Source: CAVTYH01 sp963773875 (GTDB taxonomy: Bacteria; Planctomycetota; Planctomycetia; Pirellulales; JADZDJ01). From it: DNA of 64,000 nucleotides. Location: contig CAVZCV010000010.1 of the NCBI GenBank assembly GCA_963773875.1, positions 310,001 through 374,000 of the forward strand, given 5' to 3'. The notes beneath the pieces are model-generated. The model was given only the letters and a program-made list of their open reading frames with translations, had not been told where the DNA came from and ran no database searches. Shown here piece by piece: positions 50,378 to 61,569 of the stretch; the stretch's first letter is position 1; the number at the start of each line of letters is the position of its first letter. The position numbers and the translations under genes were made by a program.

Positions 50378-51962
50378 TCACCACTTCGCCATCAACCCAG
50401 CATGCGCTCCGTGCATAAACATGCCGCCGGTTTTGTTGAGGTTGGTGCCGCTATTGGGCGTGTCGGTGAAATCGAGCTGATTGGGAGCGAGCGCCAGCCC
50501 TTCGATCCAAAAGACCTGATAGCCACCGCGCAACGACCACGTCGGTGTGAACTGATAGTTGCCGTTCAGTTCCAAATCGCCGATGAAGGCCACTTGATTG
50601 CCGTCGGCGCGGGTATTGCGAATGGGAAACGCGCCGAAATCGCTCACGGTTTGCGAGGAACGAATCACATTGTCGTACACGCCAGCTTTGCCGGTCAGAT
50701 CGTACGACCAATTGCCACAGCCTTGCTGGATGCGTCCGCCAATTTGGCCGCCGAACAAATTGTTGTACGCGCTGATGTTGTAGGCGCTGGTGCCGGTTTG
50801 TGCGTCGGTGAACGTGATATTCAGCTTGTCTTGTAAGTTGAAATAGCGAAAGCCTAAGAGCCACGAAATATTTCCGTAGCTCTGCAGGTAATTGAATTCT
50901 GCATTGTGGATCAGCGATTTATATTCCACCACAGCCTGATCGGCATCGAAGAAATTCAGGCCGGCGGCCAGCCCCAAATCGCCCGGCAGGTTCAAATTGT
51001 TATCGCCATTGATGGTTTGCGTATCTTTCCAATTGTAGATGCCGAAGTACGATGCTTCGAACGCCCGGAAACCGTCGAATTCGCGGCCTAACAATATGCG
51101 CGGGCCAACCTCGAAGGGGAAATCGAAATCGGCGGTACTCAATAGCACATTGCTTTGTGTCGGTGCGTTGCCATCGAGCAGCACGATCGGCTGATTGCCG
51201 ATTTGGGTATCACGCGTGAAGAAAATCGCGTCGGCGTAACCATAGCAATGTGGGCCGATCATCGGCACGGCGGCCACCGGCGCGAGCACCGGCACCGTAT
51301 TCGGCACCACGTATGGCGCCGAAACCGGGGCTGGCGCCACCATGGCCGGACCAACCGTCGTCGAAGTCAGGTTGGGCATCACGACCGGCGCCTGCTGCAC
51401 GACCGGCGGCGCGGCGCAGTTTGGCTCCGGAATCACGACATACGGTTGTGGTGCGCTTGTCGCGGCGACCGGCTGCTGCGTGTAAAACGGAACTCGTGGC
51501 ATCGGTTGCGGCAAAACGTAACCGCCCGCGGCTGCTGGGGTCACTGTGCCGCTAAACGCGGCCGGTCTGGAAGCTACCTGGTACGGATCAAACCCACTGG
51601 CGACCCATTGCGGCGAGGCACTGGCAGGAAACGACGATGCCGGCGAGAGCGCCGACGGCGGAGCCTGCGTGTAAATGTAAGTTGGCGTGGCCGATGTGTA
51701 CGGCGATGGCGGGTAAACGCTGGGCGATGATGCGCCGACAGGCGATGTAGTGGCCGAAGCGCTTGATCGCACAGCTGTCCAACCTCCGCTCGGGCCAGCG
51801 TCAGCTGCGCGAGAAGCGACGGAAATTCCGCCGTCGGGTGTTGCCGGATCTTCTGTTGTCGGTGCGCCAAATCGAACGCGCTGGGCCAGCGCAGTTCACC
51901 AACACCAAAACGAGCGCTAACCAAGCGCAAAATACGTAACGACACCGCCGGATGGTGTTCAC
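50378..51962 (-). CDS. BBP7-family outer-membrane beta-barrel protein (second copy); frame-disrupted at the start
   Basis: The main frame opens at 51772 without a signal peptide. Further up, a GTG at 51962 starts a hydrophobic signal (RRCRYVFCAWLALVLVLVNC); a frame change near 51885 joins the two (VRFGAPTTEDPATPDGG between). A Pro/Ala/Ser-rich stretch of about 180 residues follows, then the barrel (CYGYADAIFFTRDTQIGNQP, GPRILLGREFDGFRAFEASY, NISWLLGFRYFNLQDKLNIT, NNLFGGQIGGRIQQG, ending HAGLMAKW). It matches the copy at 45200-47188 along the barrel but has no Cys-rich insert. Confidence 0.82.
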
Positions 51963-52115
51963 ACTGATTACCTGCAAATGAATGTTGCCGCTGCAGCGAG
52001 CGAGATAAGCCTTTGCCGCCGCATGCGCATTATGGGATAAGACCGCGCAGGAAATCCCGCGCAGCGGGGCGTTAATAACGGCTGCCCCGTGGCGGGTCAA
52101 GGCCAATCAAATAGG

Positions 52116-52174
52116 CCGACCGTCCTGCTCGGAAATGCGGGTGCGCAGCACGCACCTCCGACCGGGACGGTCGG
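52116..52174. repeat. Long hairpin with inner hairpin
   Basis: CCGACCGTCC (52116-52125) pairs with GGACGGTCGG (52165-52174); inside, GGTGCG pairs with CGCACC around 52140-52155. It lies just after the stop of the gene at 52183 and may terminate it, though no clear U-run follows on minus. Confidence 0.55.
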
Positions 52175-52182
52175 ACCATTTT

Positions 52183-55100
52183 TCAGCACAAAAACGGCGC
52201 GACGCTGTTAATGTCTGCCCCGATATAGAAGCCGTTGCGGAATTCGGGATCGCTGTCCATCAGCAAATCGACAAATGCGCCCAGCGGCGGCGCGCGGCGG
52301 ATTTTCTGGCTCTTACCGTCCAAACCCTGGGCCGCAAAAATGTCGCTCAGCCCATCGCCATTGCTATCAGCGGTCGCCACATGCACCGGTGCATTGAAGC
52401 CGCTGCCGGTAAAAACGCCGAAGAATTGTTGCGTCGGGGTGGTGAAGTTCGATGTGTCGAAAGTCGATACGCGACCTTGCCCGCCGACGCCGGCGCCCAC
52501 AATCAGTTCCAGTTTCGCGTCCGCATCCAAATTTCCAACTGCCACCCACGCCCCGCCACGGTAGCCGACCGGGAAGGGATTAAAGGCCGCCAAGGTCGGC
52601 GCTTGCACGTTCAACGGTCCTGAAGTATTGCCATCGTAAATGCGGACCGCGCTCCGCATGCCAGGACCGGAACCGACGATAATTTCCGCGCGGCCGTCTC
52701 CCATCACATCGCCAACCGCGACGTTGGCGCCGCCTAAGAAGTTTTTGCCGTACGCGCGAAACTGATTCAGATGATTGATGCTGAATGGCGTCAACGGCGT
52801 TGTGGCCGTTTGATTAAAATACGTGTGAATCTCCGACCGGTTGCGTCCGGTGGCGGTGACCAAATCGTTCAGCCCATCGCCATTGGTATCGCCGATCGCC
52901 AGATTCACGCCACCTACGTATGGCGCGTTGTAAGCGAGGAGCGATTGCACGAGCGTCGGCGGCGTCACCGTCGTGGCGTTAAGCAGGTTCCAAACTTCCA
53001 CCAGCGCCGAATGATTTGTGCCTGGAGCGGTGATAACCTCCGGAATGCCGTCGCCGTTCACATCGCCCACCGCTACGCGGACGCCTTGGCGGTACGTGCT
53101 TTCATAGGCCAGAAAACTGGTGATGAGCGTTCCCAGCTCCGCATCGACAACTTTCACGGTCGGATTTCCCTGGGCCGCGGCTTCACCGGCGTACACAAGG
53201 ATTGGGAAGAAATTCAGCTTCTCGATGCCGGTGAAGATGATCGGCATGTGCGAAGTAAACATCCAATTGCCGTTACCGGTCGTGGGATCATACGTCAGCT
53301 TGCGACCTGTGGTGCCGGCGAATTCTACCGACAGGAAATCGGCCCCCGGTCCGGCACTCGTCGGGTTGTTTCCATGAATGGTGTAGGTGGCCGTGGTGCT
53401 GGGAACAACGTCGAAACGATCTGCGCCTTGCGTGGCATCGAGTTGCACCTGCTGAACCGTGTTGTCGTACAGAACAATCGGCACCAGCGTCGGGGCACAG
53501 ATAGAGAGCACGGTCGGCGTGATTTTGTAATCACGACCGATCAAAATCGTATGGTCGTCGACAATGGCGGTGTTGGTTTCGCCCACCGCGGCGCCGCCGT
53601 TGAACGTCACCGGCGCATTCAATAGTCCGTTGGCATGATCGATGGTCAGCGTATCGCTGCCTGCCAGCGCGTTGACAATGGCCGAATCGAGCGATGGCCA
53701 AGAGTCCGGCGTATTGCAGCGTTGCGCCAATCGTCACTTCGACAAACGCATTGTTGATCATGCTGCGTCGAATGACGATGGCGTCGTCGCCGGCAGTGCC
53801 GGTGACCGTCAACACATTCCCATTGGTCGCACTATCGTAGGAAGCGCTCGCGGTGAACGCTTCCGAATCGGTCGCCAGCCCGCGATTATCGGCCCACAAT
53901 CCTTGCAACGTGCCGTCGAGCGCCGCCAGGCCGATGTAATCGCCGAAATCGTTTCCGCCGGCGATAACCGAAGCCCGCGATGTGGCTGTGGAAAGCGGCT
54001 GCGGGCTGGTGTATGTCAGGCCGCCGTCGATGCTGGTGGAGAGCATCACGTTCACATCGTCGTTGCCGGTAGCTGTATCGCCGGCCGTGGAATAATACAG
54101 CAGGTTCACGCTGCCGCTCGATTGATCGACATCGAGGGCCGGCATGAACTCTGTCGAAGCCGAAATGTCCACCGGCACGAGCGACCAGCTTGTGCCTTGA
54201 TTGGTCGAGCGGGCCACGTAAATATCGGTATTGCTGGTTAGCAATGAAAACAGATCGACGAACGCAATATACACATCGCCGTTCGTGGCCACGTGGCCAC
54301 TGCGATCGGCCGCAGACACGGGGGCCGAACTAATGCCGTGTGTCGGCGCTGCCGGCACAGGTAGAGCGCCAAACAAATTGAAATTGCCTGGCAACGTGGG
54401 GCGTGCAGTCAGGTTATTGACGACGGTGATGTCTGCCCCAAATGTATTTCCGCCGACGAACATGCCGTCCAAATCGCGGTCCAGAAACACGGAAGTCGAC
54501 GTGGCGTCGAGCCAGGACACGTAAAGCTCGCCGTTTGGCCCAACCGATGGCGAGGCACTGGAAACGGTGTGCAACAAGCTGTCGCTGATAACCGTGGGGC
54601 CGGCGAAGCTGGTGAATCCATTGTTCGAGCCGGCTACGGCAATGCCTGTTAAAACGCCGAGCTGCACTTCCGAGTAAGCAACGTAAGCCGCCTGGCCGCC
54701 AAGGCCATCGGGCCCTGTTCCCAGATGGAAGCCGCGCATGCTGCCGGTAAGATTCAGCCGCGTATCGACCGTGGCCACCGTGGAAAACGTGGTCCCGTCG
54801 TCGTTGCTCACAGCCACGATCAAAGTAGTCGTGAAAGTGCCAAACACATCGTTCACACCGTAGGCAACATAGAGCCGGCCGGTGGAGTCGTAGGCAATCG
54901 ATGGATCGAAGCGAAGCGCGCCCACGGCAAGACCATCGACGGTGTTGTCGATGACGCGCGTATTCCATGTCAGCCCGCCGTCGGTGCTGCGATACAGTCC
55001 CAGCGACGTGCCCAAGGTCGGTGTATTTCTAGCGCTGACTCCGGTCACGTGCAGTGGACTCGTCGGATTAATGCCAACTGCCATGTTTTGCTGCTGCACG

Positions 55101-55261
55101 GCGGCATCGTTGCTGGCATCGATGTTCGTGCCCCCCACCAGCGTTTGGGCACCGTTGAGCGACAGATCGACCGCCAACAGGCAGCGACTTTCCAGCGGTT
55201 CAAAACCGAAAAGTGGTCGATCGCGCAGCGAGCCGTTCAGAACTCCAACGCGAGGCAGCAT
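52183..55261 (-). CDS. Large secreted protein with LEPxxLL-type N-terminus, sialidase-like repeats and FG-GAP repeats; frame-disrupted
   Basis: The N-terminus has FEPLESRCLLAVDLSLNG, the LEPRxLLS-like motif of planctomycete exported proteins. The first half has BNR/sialidase-type repeats (LYRSTDGGLTWNTRVID, VSNDDGTTFSTV, STNQGTSWSLVPVD, STSIDGGLTYTSPQPL). The frame changes near 53698. The second half has FG-GAP/VCBS repeats (VAVGDVNGDGIPEVITAPG, LAIGDTNGDGLNDLVTATG, VAVGDVMGDGRAEIIVGSG, VATADSNGDGLSDIFAAQG), which form calcium-binding propellers. Total about 1020 residues. Likely cell-surface or secreted. Confidence 0.82.
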
Positions 55262-55532
55262 TGGATTGGCCGCGCAGGCGCATACGTTTTGGTCGGCGAC
55301 TCATGGGTGCTTAGTTCTGGGTAGGGATGCCGGACGGGACGATGCCGCGCTTCAACGTAATTCAGGCGCGAAGCGAAAACAATACAACCGCCACCCTTCC
55401 GGCGTGGGGAACTTCCACAACTCTAGGTTGAAGATTGGCCCCCACCCGGCGATGACGGCCAGTTATGACGATTGAATCACGGGCGCAGTCTATCGGAATT
55501 GAGCCGATTCCGGATCGCACTGTGGATACGGT

Positions 55533-56102
55533 TTAGGTTCGCACGCGCTCCAGGTATTCCCCCGTCCGCGTGTCAACTTTAATCATGTCGCCCATCTCGA
55601 TAAACGCCGGGCAAATCACTTCCGCGCCGGTTTCCAACTTCACCGGCTTAGTGAGTTTAGTGGCCGTGTCGCCGCGGACGGCTGGCTCGCAGTATTCGAC
55701 TTTGAGCGTCATGTGATTGGGCGCATCGATCGTAATCGGATTGCCGTTGAATAGCAGCATCGAGCAGTTGGTGCCTTCCTTCAGCCATTTGGCAGCTTCG
55801 TCGACCTGCTCTTTCGAGAGCTCGTACTGCTCGTAGTTGCTGGTGTCCATGAACACAAACTGGTCGCCTTGGCGATAGAGGAATTGCCCTTCAATTTCGT
55901 TGATGTCGGCGGCGTCGAGCGAATCGCCGCTTTTGTAGGTGCGATCGAGCTGGCTGCCACGCACCAGGTTCTTCAGCTTGCACTTATAAAGCGCCTGGCC
56001 TTTGCCGGGCTTCACGAAATTGCATTCGATCATCAAGTACGGATCGCCATCGATTTGAACTTTCAAACCCTTACGAAACTGGCTGGTGTTGTAACTGGGC
56101 AC
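55533..56102 (-). CDS. efp: Translation elongation factor P
   Basis: Intact, 189 residues. All three domains are present: MPSYNTSQFRKGLKVQIDGD at the KOW-like start, the tip loop KPGKGQA with Lys34, the residue beta-lysylated in EpmAB organisms, then two OB domains ending MGDMIKVDTRTGEYLERV. EF-P relieves ribosomes stalled at polyproline. The divergent neighbour is the EF-P lysine aminomutase gene epmB, which fits Lys34 modification. No EpmA is in view. Confidence 0.97.
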   Translation of the reverse strand: MPSYNTSQFRKGLKVQIDGDPYLMIECNFVKPGKGQALYKCKLKNLVRGSQLDRTYKSGDSLDAADINEIEGQFLYRQGDQFVFMDTSNYEQYELSKEQVDEAAKWLKEGTNCSMLLFNGNPITIDAPNHMTLKVEYCEPAVRGDTATKLTKPVKLETGAEVICPAFIEMGDMIKVDTRTGEYLERVRT

Positions 56103-56206
56103 GACTGATTCCTACTTCGAATTTGTGACTAAAAAGCGTATGCTGTGAATTGATTGAAACTATTCTAAACCGTAGAGGGACCGAGACGCAGAGCAGAAAG
56201 ATTTAT

Positions 56207-56287
56207 AAGGAAGCCAGGAAACCAGGAAGTAAAAAATACTTGGCTCTTTGTGTTTCTTTCCTAGATTCCTGCTTTCCTGGATTCCTT
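56207..56287. repeat. 22-bp inverted repeat in the efp/epmB divergent region
   Basis: The left arm 56207-56228 and the right arm 56266-56287 are complementary at 20 of 22 positions, with a 37-base loop. Each arm holds repeats of CCAGGAA. Repeats of this type are scattered in some planctomycete genomes. It lies between two start codons, so it may also affect the leader of epmB. Confidence 0.75.
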
Positions 56288-56336
56288 GTTAATCTCTGTC
56301 CTCTCCGCGACTCTGTGTCTCCGCGTTAAAAATTTG

Positions 56337-57328
56337 ATGTCTACAAGTGTTGGTGTCGCTTCCTGGCAAAAAATCGTCAAGGAAGCGGTGCGCGATGTCG
56401 GGGAGCTTCGTCGGCTGCTGGATTTGCCCCCGGAGTTTGAACGTCAGGCCACCCAAGCGGCGATGTCGTTTCCGCTGTTTGTCCCGCGGACGTTCCTAAC
56501 TCGAATTCGCCGCGGCGATCCGCACGATCCGCTCTTGCGACAGGTATTGCCGATTGAAGCGGAAACAATTGCCGTCGAAGGGTTTGCGTCCGATCCGGTC
56601 GGCGACGCCGCCGCCACGCTCCAGCCAGGCCTCCTGCACAAGTATCGTGGCCGTGTTTTGATGGTAACAACTGGGGCCTGCGCCGTCCATTGCCGGTACT
56701 GTTTCCGCCGGCATTTCCCGTATGAAAACAGCCCAAAATCAATGGCCGATTGGCAGCCGGCCATCGAGCAAATTGAAGCCGATGACAGCATCGCCGAGGT
56801 GATTTTGAGCGGCGGCGACCCGCTGATGCTGGTCGATGAGCTGTTGGCTCGCTTGGTAGACCGGCTTGGCGACGATTCCACATTTGCAGCGACTGCGAGT
56901 CCACACGCGGCTGCCGATCATGATTCCTGAACGCGTGGCCGACGATTTACTTTCGTGGCTCACCGGCACGCGGCTCACGCCGATCATGGTTGTGCACGCG
57001 AATCATCCGGCGGAGATTGATGATTCGGTGGCGGCGGCGCTTGGACGTTGCGTCGATGCAGGGATTCCGACGCTCAATCAGGCTGTGCTGCTTCGCAGCG
57101 TGAACGACGATGCCGGTGTGCTCGCCGAACTTTGCGAGCGGCTCGTCGATTTGCGCGTGATGCCGTATTATTTGCATCAACTCGATCGCGTGTCCGGTGC
57201 AGCGCACTTTGAAGTGCCGATGGAGCGCGGCCTGCAAATCATCGGCGAGTTGCGTAAACGGTTGCCCGGCTATGCAGTGCCGCGATACGTGCAGGAAATC
57301 GCCGGTGAACCGCACAAGGTGGAACTGA
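56337..57328 (+). CDS. epmB: EF-P lysine 2,3-aminomutase (KamA family radical SAM); frame-disrupted
   Basis: The ATG is at 56337. The radical SAM motif CAVHCRYCFRRHFPY (CxxxCxxC) follows GRVLMVTTGA; then EVILSGGDPLMLVDELL, frame change near 56874, IPHLQRLRVHTRLPIMIPER, NHPAEIDD, TLNQAVLLRSVNDD, MPYYLHQLDRVSGAAHFEVP and AVPRYVQEIAGEP. About 330 residues. It turns alpha-lysine into beta-lysine for EF-P. The observed frame runs on into the next gene without a stop, so another lost base near 57320-57330 is likely and the end is uncertain; a TGA in the expected frame ends at 57328. Confidence 0.85.
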
Positions 57329-57342
57329 TCATAAAATCGCCG

Positions 57343-58389
57343 ATGTCAACTAGTCTTTGTCACCGGCGGCACCGGCTTCATCGGAACGCGCTTGGTGCAC
57401 GAATTGGTTCGCCGCGGACAGGTCGTGCATGTGCTCGCGCGCCGCGAAAACCCGAGCCGCCGCCGGGTTTTCCGGCGAACGAACGGCCCGACTTCAATCA
57501 TCCGAACGTCCGGCTGGTGCGTGGCGACATCACGGACGTGGAAAGTTTGCGCCGCGGCATGGCCGGTTGCTCGCAGGTCTATCACCTGGCGGGTTACGCG
57601 AAGAATTGGGCCCGCGATCCGCAAACGTACATCGATATTAACGTCGGCGGGCTGCAAAATGTCTGCGAAGTAGCGATTGATTTGGGAATCGAACGGGTCG
57701 TGTGGACTTCGACGATGCTCACCTTCGGCCCCACGCGGCCCGGCGAAGTTGGCGACGAAGCGATGCCGCGCATCACGCCGCGGATCTTCACCCAGTACGA
57801 ATCGAGCAAAATTGTTGCCGAGCAAGAGGCGGCACAATACGTTCGCCGCGGATTGCCAATAGTCATCGTCAATCCCGGTCGCGTGTTCGGGCCGGGCCAC
57901 TTCAGCGAAGGCAACGCGCTGTCGCTACTGATCGATATGTATGACCGCGGCCAAGCGCCGATACTTTTGAATCGCGGCCGAGATATCGGAAATTACGTGT
58001 ACGTCGACGATGTGGTAGAGGGCCTGATATTGGCCATGCAACAGGGTCGGCCCGGCGAAAAATATTTGCTCGGCGGCGAAAATCTGTCGCTCAAACAGTT
58101 CTTTGCTCTAGTCGATAAAGTCAGCGGCAAGCGGCATTTTCAGTTTACTATTCGTCGCCCCGGCGCTTTGTCGTATGCTTGGCTGCAGAAGAAGCGCGCC
58201 GAGTGGTTCGGCGTGTACCCGCAAATTACGCCCGATTGGGTCCGCGTGTTCCTGACCGATTGGGCATATACATCCGCCAAAGCTGAGCGCGAGCTGGGCT
58301 ACCGCATCACGCCCATCGAAGAAGCCGTGCGGCGAACTTACCAGTGGCTGTTGCGCGTGCGAGCGGAACGAAAAAATGAACGGATGTAA
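57343..58389 (+). CDS. NAD-dependent epimerase/dehydratase (extended SDR, HpnA/dihydroflavonol reductase-like); frame-disrupted
   Basis: The ATG at 57343 is followed by a frame change near 57350 that restores LVFVTGGTGFIGTRLVHELV (the TGxxGxxG NAD motif). A second change near 57460 gives PPPGFPANERPDFNHPNVRL, then VYHLAGYAKNW, VVWTSTMLTFGPT (Ser/Thr), QYESSKIVAEQEA (YxxxK), PGRVFGPG, GNYVYVDDVVEGL and KYLLGGEN. About 350 residues. The subfamily resembles hopanoid-associated HpnA as well as other sugar-nucleotide epimerases; since shc and hpnH are 21 kb away, an HpnA role is possible but unproven. Confidence 0.8.
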   Translation: MSTSLCHRRHRLHRNALGARIGSPRTGRACARAPRKPEPPPGFPANERPDFNHPNVRLVRGDITDVESLRRGMAGCSQVYHLAGYAKNWARDPQTYIDINVGGLQNVCEVAIDLGIERVVWTSTMLTFGPTRPGEVGDEAMPRITPRIFTQYESSKIVAEQEAAQYVRRGLPIVIVNPGRVFGPGHFSEGNALSLLIDMYDRGQAPILLNRGRDIGNYVYVDDVVEGLILAMQQGRPGEKYLLGGENLSLKQFFALVDKVSGKRHFQFTIRRPGALSYAWLQKKRAEWFGVYPQITPDWVRVFLTDWAYTSAKAERELGYRITPIEEAVRRTYQWLLRVRAERKNERM

Positions 58390-58500
58390 TGATTCAGGAT
58401 CGGAACCTCGACCGTAAGGGACCGGGTGAACGGTTGAGCGGGCGACGAGAGTTTTTAGCGCGTCGCTTGCGACGCGTTATTTTCAAACAACGATCATCAA

Positions 58501-59235
58501 ATGCCACGCCGAGCCGCCAATCTTGTGCGCGACGCCTTCACCGGGAGGAATTTGCGACCGACGGTCGTGCTGCTGACGAGCGCAATTTGTTTGTCGGCGT
58601 GGTATTCGCTAGGGAGCAATCAGTATTGGTTTCGATCATTGGGCGGTGGCAAGCTATATGTTCCTGATTCCAGAATCTCTATTTATGCAGCGATCGATGC
58701 AACGCTGTCGACCGTAATTCTCTTGGGCGTAATACCGGCGCTGGCCGTCAAATTCGTGTTGCGCGAACGGTTATCGGGTTATGGGGTGCGCTTCGGCGAT
58801 TGCAGATTTTCACTGATGGCAATTGTATTTGCTCCACCCTTGCTCGTTGCCATCGGATACGCGACGGCACAATCGCCGCATTTTCAGACGATTTATCCAA
58901 TCAATCCGATAGCTCGCGACTCGGTTGGGGCCCTTTTGTGGCACTTGTTCGGACAGTTGTTTTATTACGCCGCCTGGGAATTCCATTTTCGCGGCTTCTT
59001 GCAGCATGGCCTGAGTCGGCGCGCCGGCATCGCCGCGGCCATTTGCGTGCAGACTCTGGCCTCCACGCTGGCACACTTTGGCAAACCCGGCGCCGAAGTT
59101 TTCGGCGCTATCCTCGGCGGCCTGCTCTGGGGCGCGCTGGCCTGGCGAACCCGCTCCCTGCTTGCCGGTTGGTTCCAACACTGGCTGCTCGGCGCGAGTT
59201 TGGATTTCTTTATCTGCCGGCAATTGCGCGGTTGA
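58501..59235 (+). CDS. CPBP-family intramembrane metalloprotease (CAAX-like)
   Basis: Intact, 244 residues with about six transmembrane segments. The motif WEFHFRGFLQHG corresponds to EExxxR in this family (here EFHFR, so the first Glu pair is incomplete), and TLAHFGKP and SLLAGWFQHWLLG supply the other metal ligands. CPBP proteases act on membrane proteins or bacteriocins; the substrate is unknown. Its 3' end overlaps the opposing gene by 26 bases. Confidence 0.85.
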   Translation: MPRRAANLVRDAFTGRNLRPTVVLLTSAICLSAWYSLGSNQYWFRSLGGGKLYVPDSRISIYAAIDATLSTVILLGVIPALAVKFVLRERLSGYGVRFGDCRFSLMAIVFAPPLLVAIGYATAQSPHFQTIYPINPIARDSVGALLWHLFGQLFYYAAWEFHFRGFLQHGLSRRAGIAAAICVQTLASTLAHFGKPGAEVFGAILGGLLWGALAWRTRSLLAGWFQHWLLGASLDFFICRQLRG

Positions 59236-59706
59236 TAGGATATAAAGATCCAAGCCGGTGCCAAAGCCAAAGACCAGCCGGAATCGTGGTCGCACCAAAA
59301 AACCACAACGTCCAAATTGGCGATCCATGTCGCAACATTTGACTGCAATCGCCGATCCCTGCAAAAGAACCGAAGCCAATATAAGCGCCATTTGCGATTA
59401 AGCAAAAGCCGGCGAAGAATTGCAGGGGCTTTGCAAATCGAAAGCGAGTGAAATGCGCGATGTAACCCAAATCGCGAATGGCGCGACTGATCCAAAAATT
59501 GGTCCTGCCCAAACGACAACTAGCGGATGCGGATTCGGCTGCACATCCGTGCGCGAAATCGTGAGCGGATTTAGTACGACTTGCTGAACGCGTCCACCAC
59601 TCAACCAAGCCCCAAGCACATGGCCGAGTTCATGTACTGCCTGCATCAAGAACCAGGAAGCCAAAAGCCCTGCGACAATCAAAAGGACTTGTCGCTGTCG
59701 AAGCAT
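59210..59706 (-). CDS. M50-like membrane protein; frame-disrupted
   Basis: MLRQRQVLLIVAGLLASWFL, then the zinc motif VHELGHVLGAWLSGG (HExxH), VVLNPLTISRTDVQPNPHPL and VVWAGPIFGSVAPFAIWV. The frame changes near 59427 at a run of four C; the rest is LQFFAGFCLIANGAYIGFGS and GATTIPAGLWLWHRLGSLYP. About 160 residues, four membrane segments. Shorter than a full S2P; the second metal ligand (DG) is not visible, so activity is uncertain. Confidence 0.7.
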
Positions 59707-59743
59707 GGTGCTTCTCTGTGCCTCCGTGGCTCCGTGATGAAAA

Positions 59744-61322
59744 TCAGCCTCCCGCTGCCGCGGTCTCGTACGTCCTTCGCCCGCTGGAGTCGCCGGCGTG
59801 TTCGAGGGCGATTTGATAGAGCTTCTGCCCGTACGGCGTGGGATATTCGCCGGTGATGCAGGCCTGGCACAGTTGATCGGAATCGAATCCGACGGCGCGG
59901 GCGATCGATTCCACTGGCAAATAGCGCAGCGAATCGGCGCCCAGTTTCTTGGCCATCTCGGCCTGGGCTTCTTCCGTCAACAGTCCGTCGCGCAAAAACG
60001 GCGGCGCGAAAAGTTCGCCGATCGTCGACATGTCGATGCCATAAAAACACGGCGCAATGATCGGCGGGCAGGCCACGCGCACGTGAATTTCTCGCGCCCC
60101 GCCCAGTTCGCGCAGGCGATGGATCAGCACTTTCATCGTCGTGGAGCGGACGATCGAATCCTCCACCAGTAGCACACGCTTGCCGGCCAGCACTTCGCGT
60201 AGCGGCGTGTATTTGGTTTCGGCTTTCTGGCGGCGGCTGCCGTTGCCTTCGATGAACGTTCGGCCTGTGTAACGATTGCGAATCAATCCTTCCACCGCCG
60301 GCACGCGCAATTTGTAGGCCATGGCGTCGGCGGCTGCTTTGCTGGTGTCGGGCACAGGCACCACCACGGTGTCTGCATCGAGCGGCACGTGTTCCAAGCG
60401 AGCCAGTTCTTCGCCAAGCCGCTTGCGAGTGAGATACACGCTTTGCTCGTCCATCGTGCTGGCGACGTTGGCAAAGTATATCCATTCGAAGAAGCAGTGG
60501 GCTCGACGTGTGCTGCGGGCAAAGTTGTGCAGTTCGAAGCGCTCGGGCGAAATAACAACCATCTGGCCCGGCAAGCAGCGATTTAATGGTCTCCGCCTGA
60601 AACCCAAGATTCAACAGCGCCACACTCTCGCTGGCCGCGGCAAACAGCGGGCCTTCTTTGGCATAGCACAACGGACGGATGCCCAGCGGATCGCGCAGCA
60701 CCACCATCTCGCCCAGCGCATTGAGGAACACCAGGTTGTATGCGCCATCAAACTCTCGCGCGATGTTCTTGAACACATCGACCAGATCTGGCTGGCCATC
60801 TCCGGAAAGTTCGTGGCCGATGGCGTGCATGATGATTTCGGTATCGTTCTCGCGAGCCAGATGGTTATTGCCATCGGCCAGGAGCTTCGCTTGCAGCTCT
60901 TTGTAATTTGCGAGTTGGCCGTTGAAGCCGAAGCTGAACCACTTGTGCTTTTGCAAATGATGCCGCTCCAGCGGCTGGGCGTAATTGCGGTCTTCCTCGC
61001 CACACGTGGCATAACGCACATGGCCGATGGCCGCCCGACCGGCGAACTGCTTCATCAGGCTTTCGTATTTGCCACGGTGGCTCATGCGAAACACTTCGCT
61101 GACGCCACCCAAATCTTTGTGCGTATCTAACAGCTGTTTGCGATCGGGGTTGAACGAAGTCATGCCCGCTGAAAGCTGCCCACGATTCTGAATATCGAGC
61201 AGCATCCGCGGCACTAGGCGCGAAATTTCCTCCGGACCCTGTGGCGGACACAGCGGGCTAACCGCGTGGCCCGGCAAATGATAGATGGCCGCCACTCCGC
61301 ATTCGTGATGCAGTTCGCTCAT
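59744..61322 (-). CDS. purF: Amidophosphoribosyltransferase; frame-disrupted
   Basis: The ATG at 61322 begins MSELHHECGVAAIYHLPGHA; Cys8 follows a short propeptide and is the expected N-terminal nucleophile of the glutaminase domain after cleavage. Further glutaminase marks are NRGQLSAGM, IGHVRYATCGE, GFNGQLANYKEL and DPLGIRPLCY. The frame changes near 60568; the phosphoribosyltransferase half has VPLDADTVVVPVPDTSKAAA, RNRYTGRTFI and the PRPP loop VLLVEDSIVRSTT. About 525 residues. It catalyses the first committed step of purine synthesis. Being essential in most free-living bacteria, its break is most likely sequence error. Confidence 0.95.
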
Positions 61323-61569
61323 GGGGTATCCACGGAGGAAAGAATGCCGATCGCTCGAACCACTCCATCGCGGCGTCGGCATCTGCATTGTACGAGCGGA
61401 GATCGGTTTACTCAACCGAGCGAACTTGCGGCGAATTTGCGCATCGATAGTTCCTGACAGGCTTTGTGCGCCGCGCCATGCAGAGTATGTTATCGTTGCC
61501 GATAAATTCAGGCTAAACCGCAAGCGGTTCGTTCGCTCCAGAGCAAAACGCGCACAGCAGACAACCGAC

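Noticed and set aside
56866..58389. An EpmB-epimerase fusion protein
   Set aside because: The join lacks a stop only in the observed frame; both halves are complete families, and the NAD motif of the epimerase is in another frame, so lost bases explain it.
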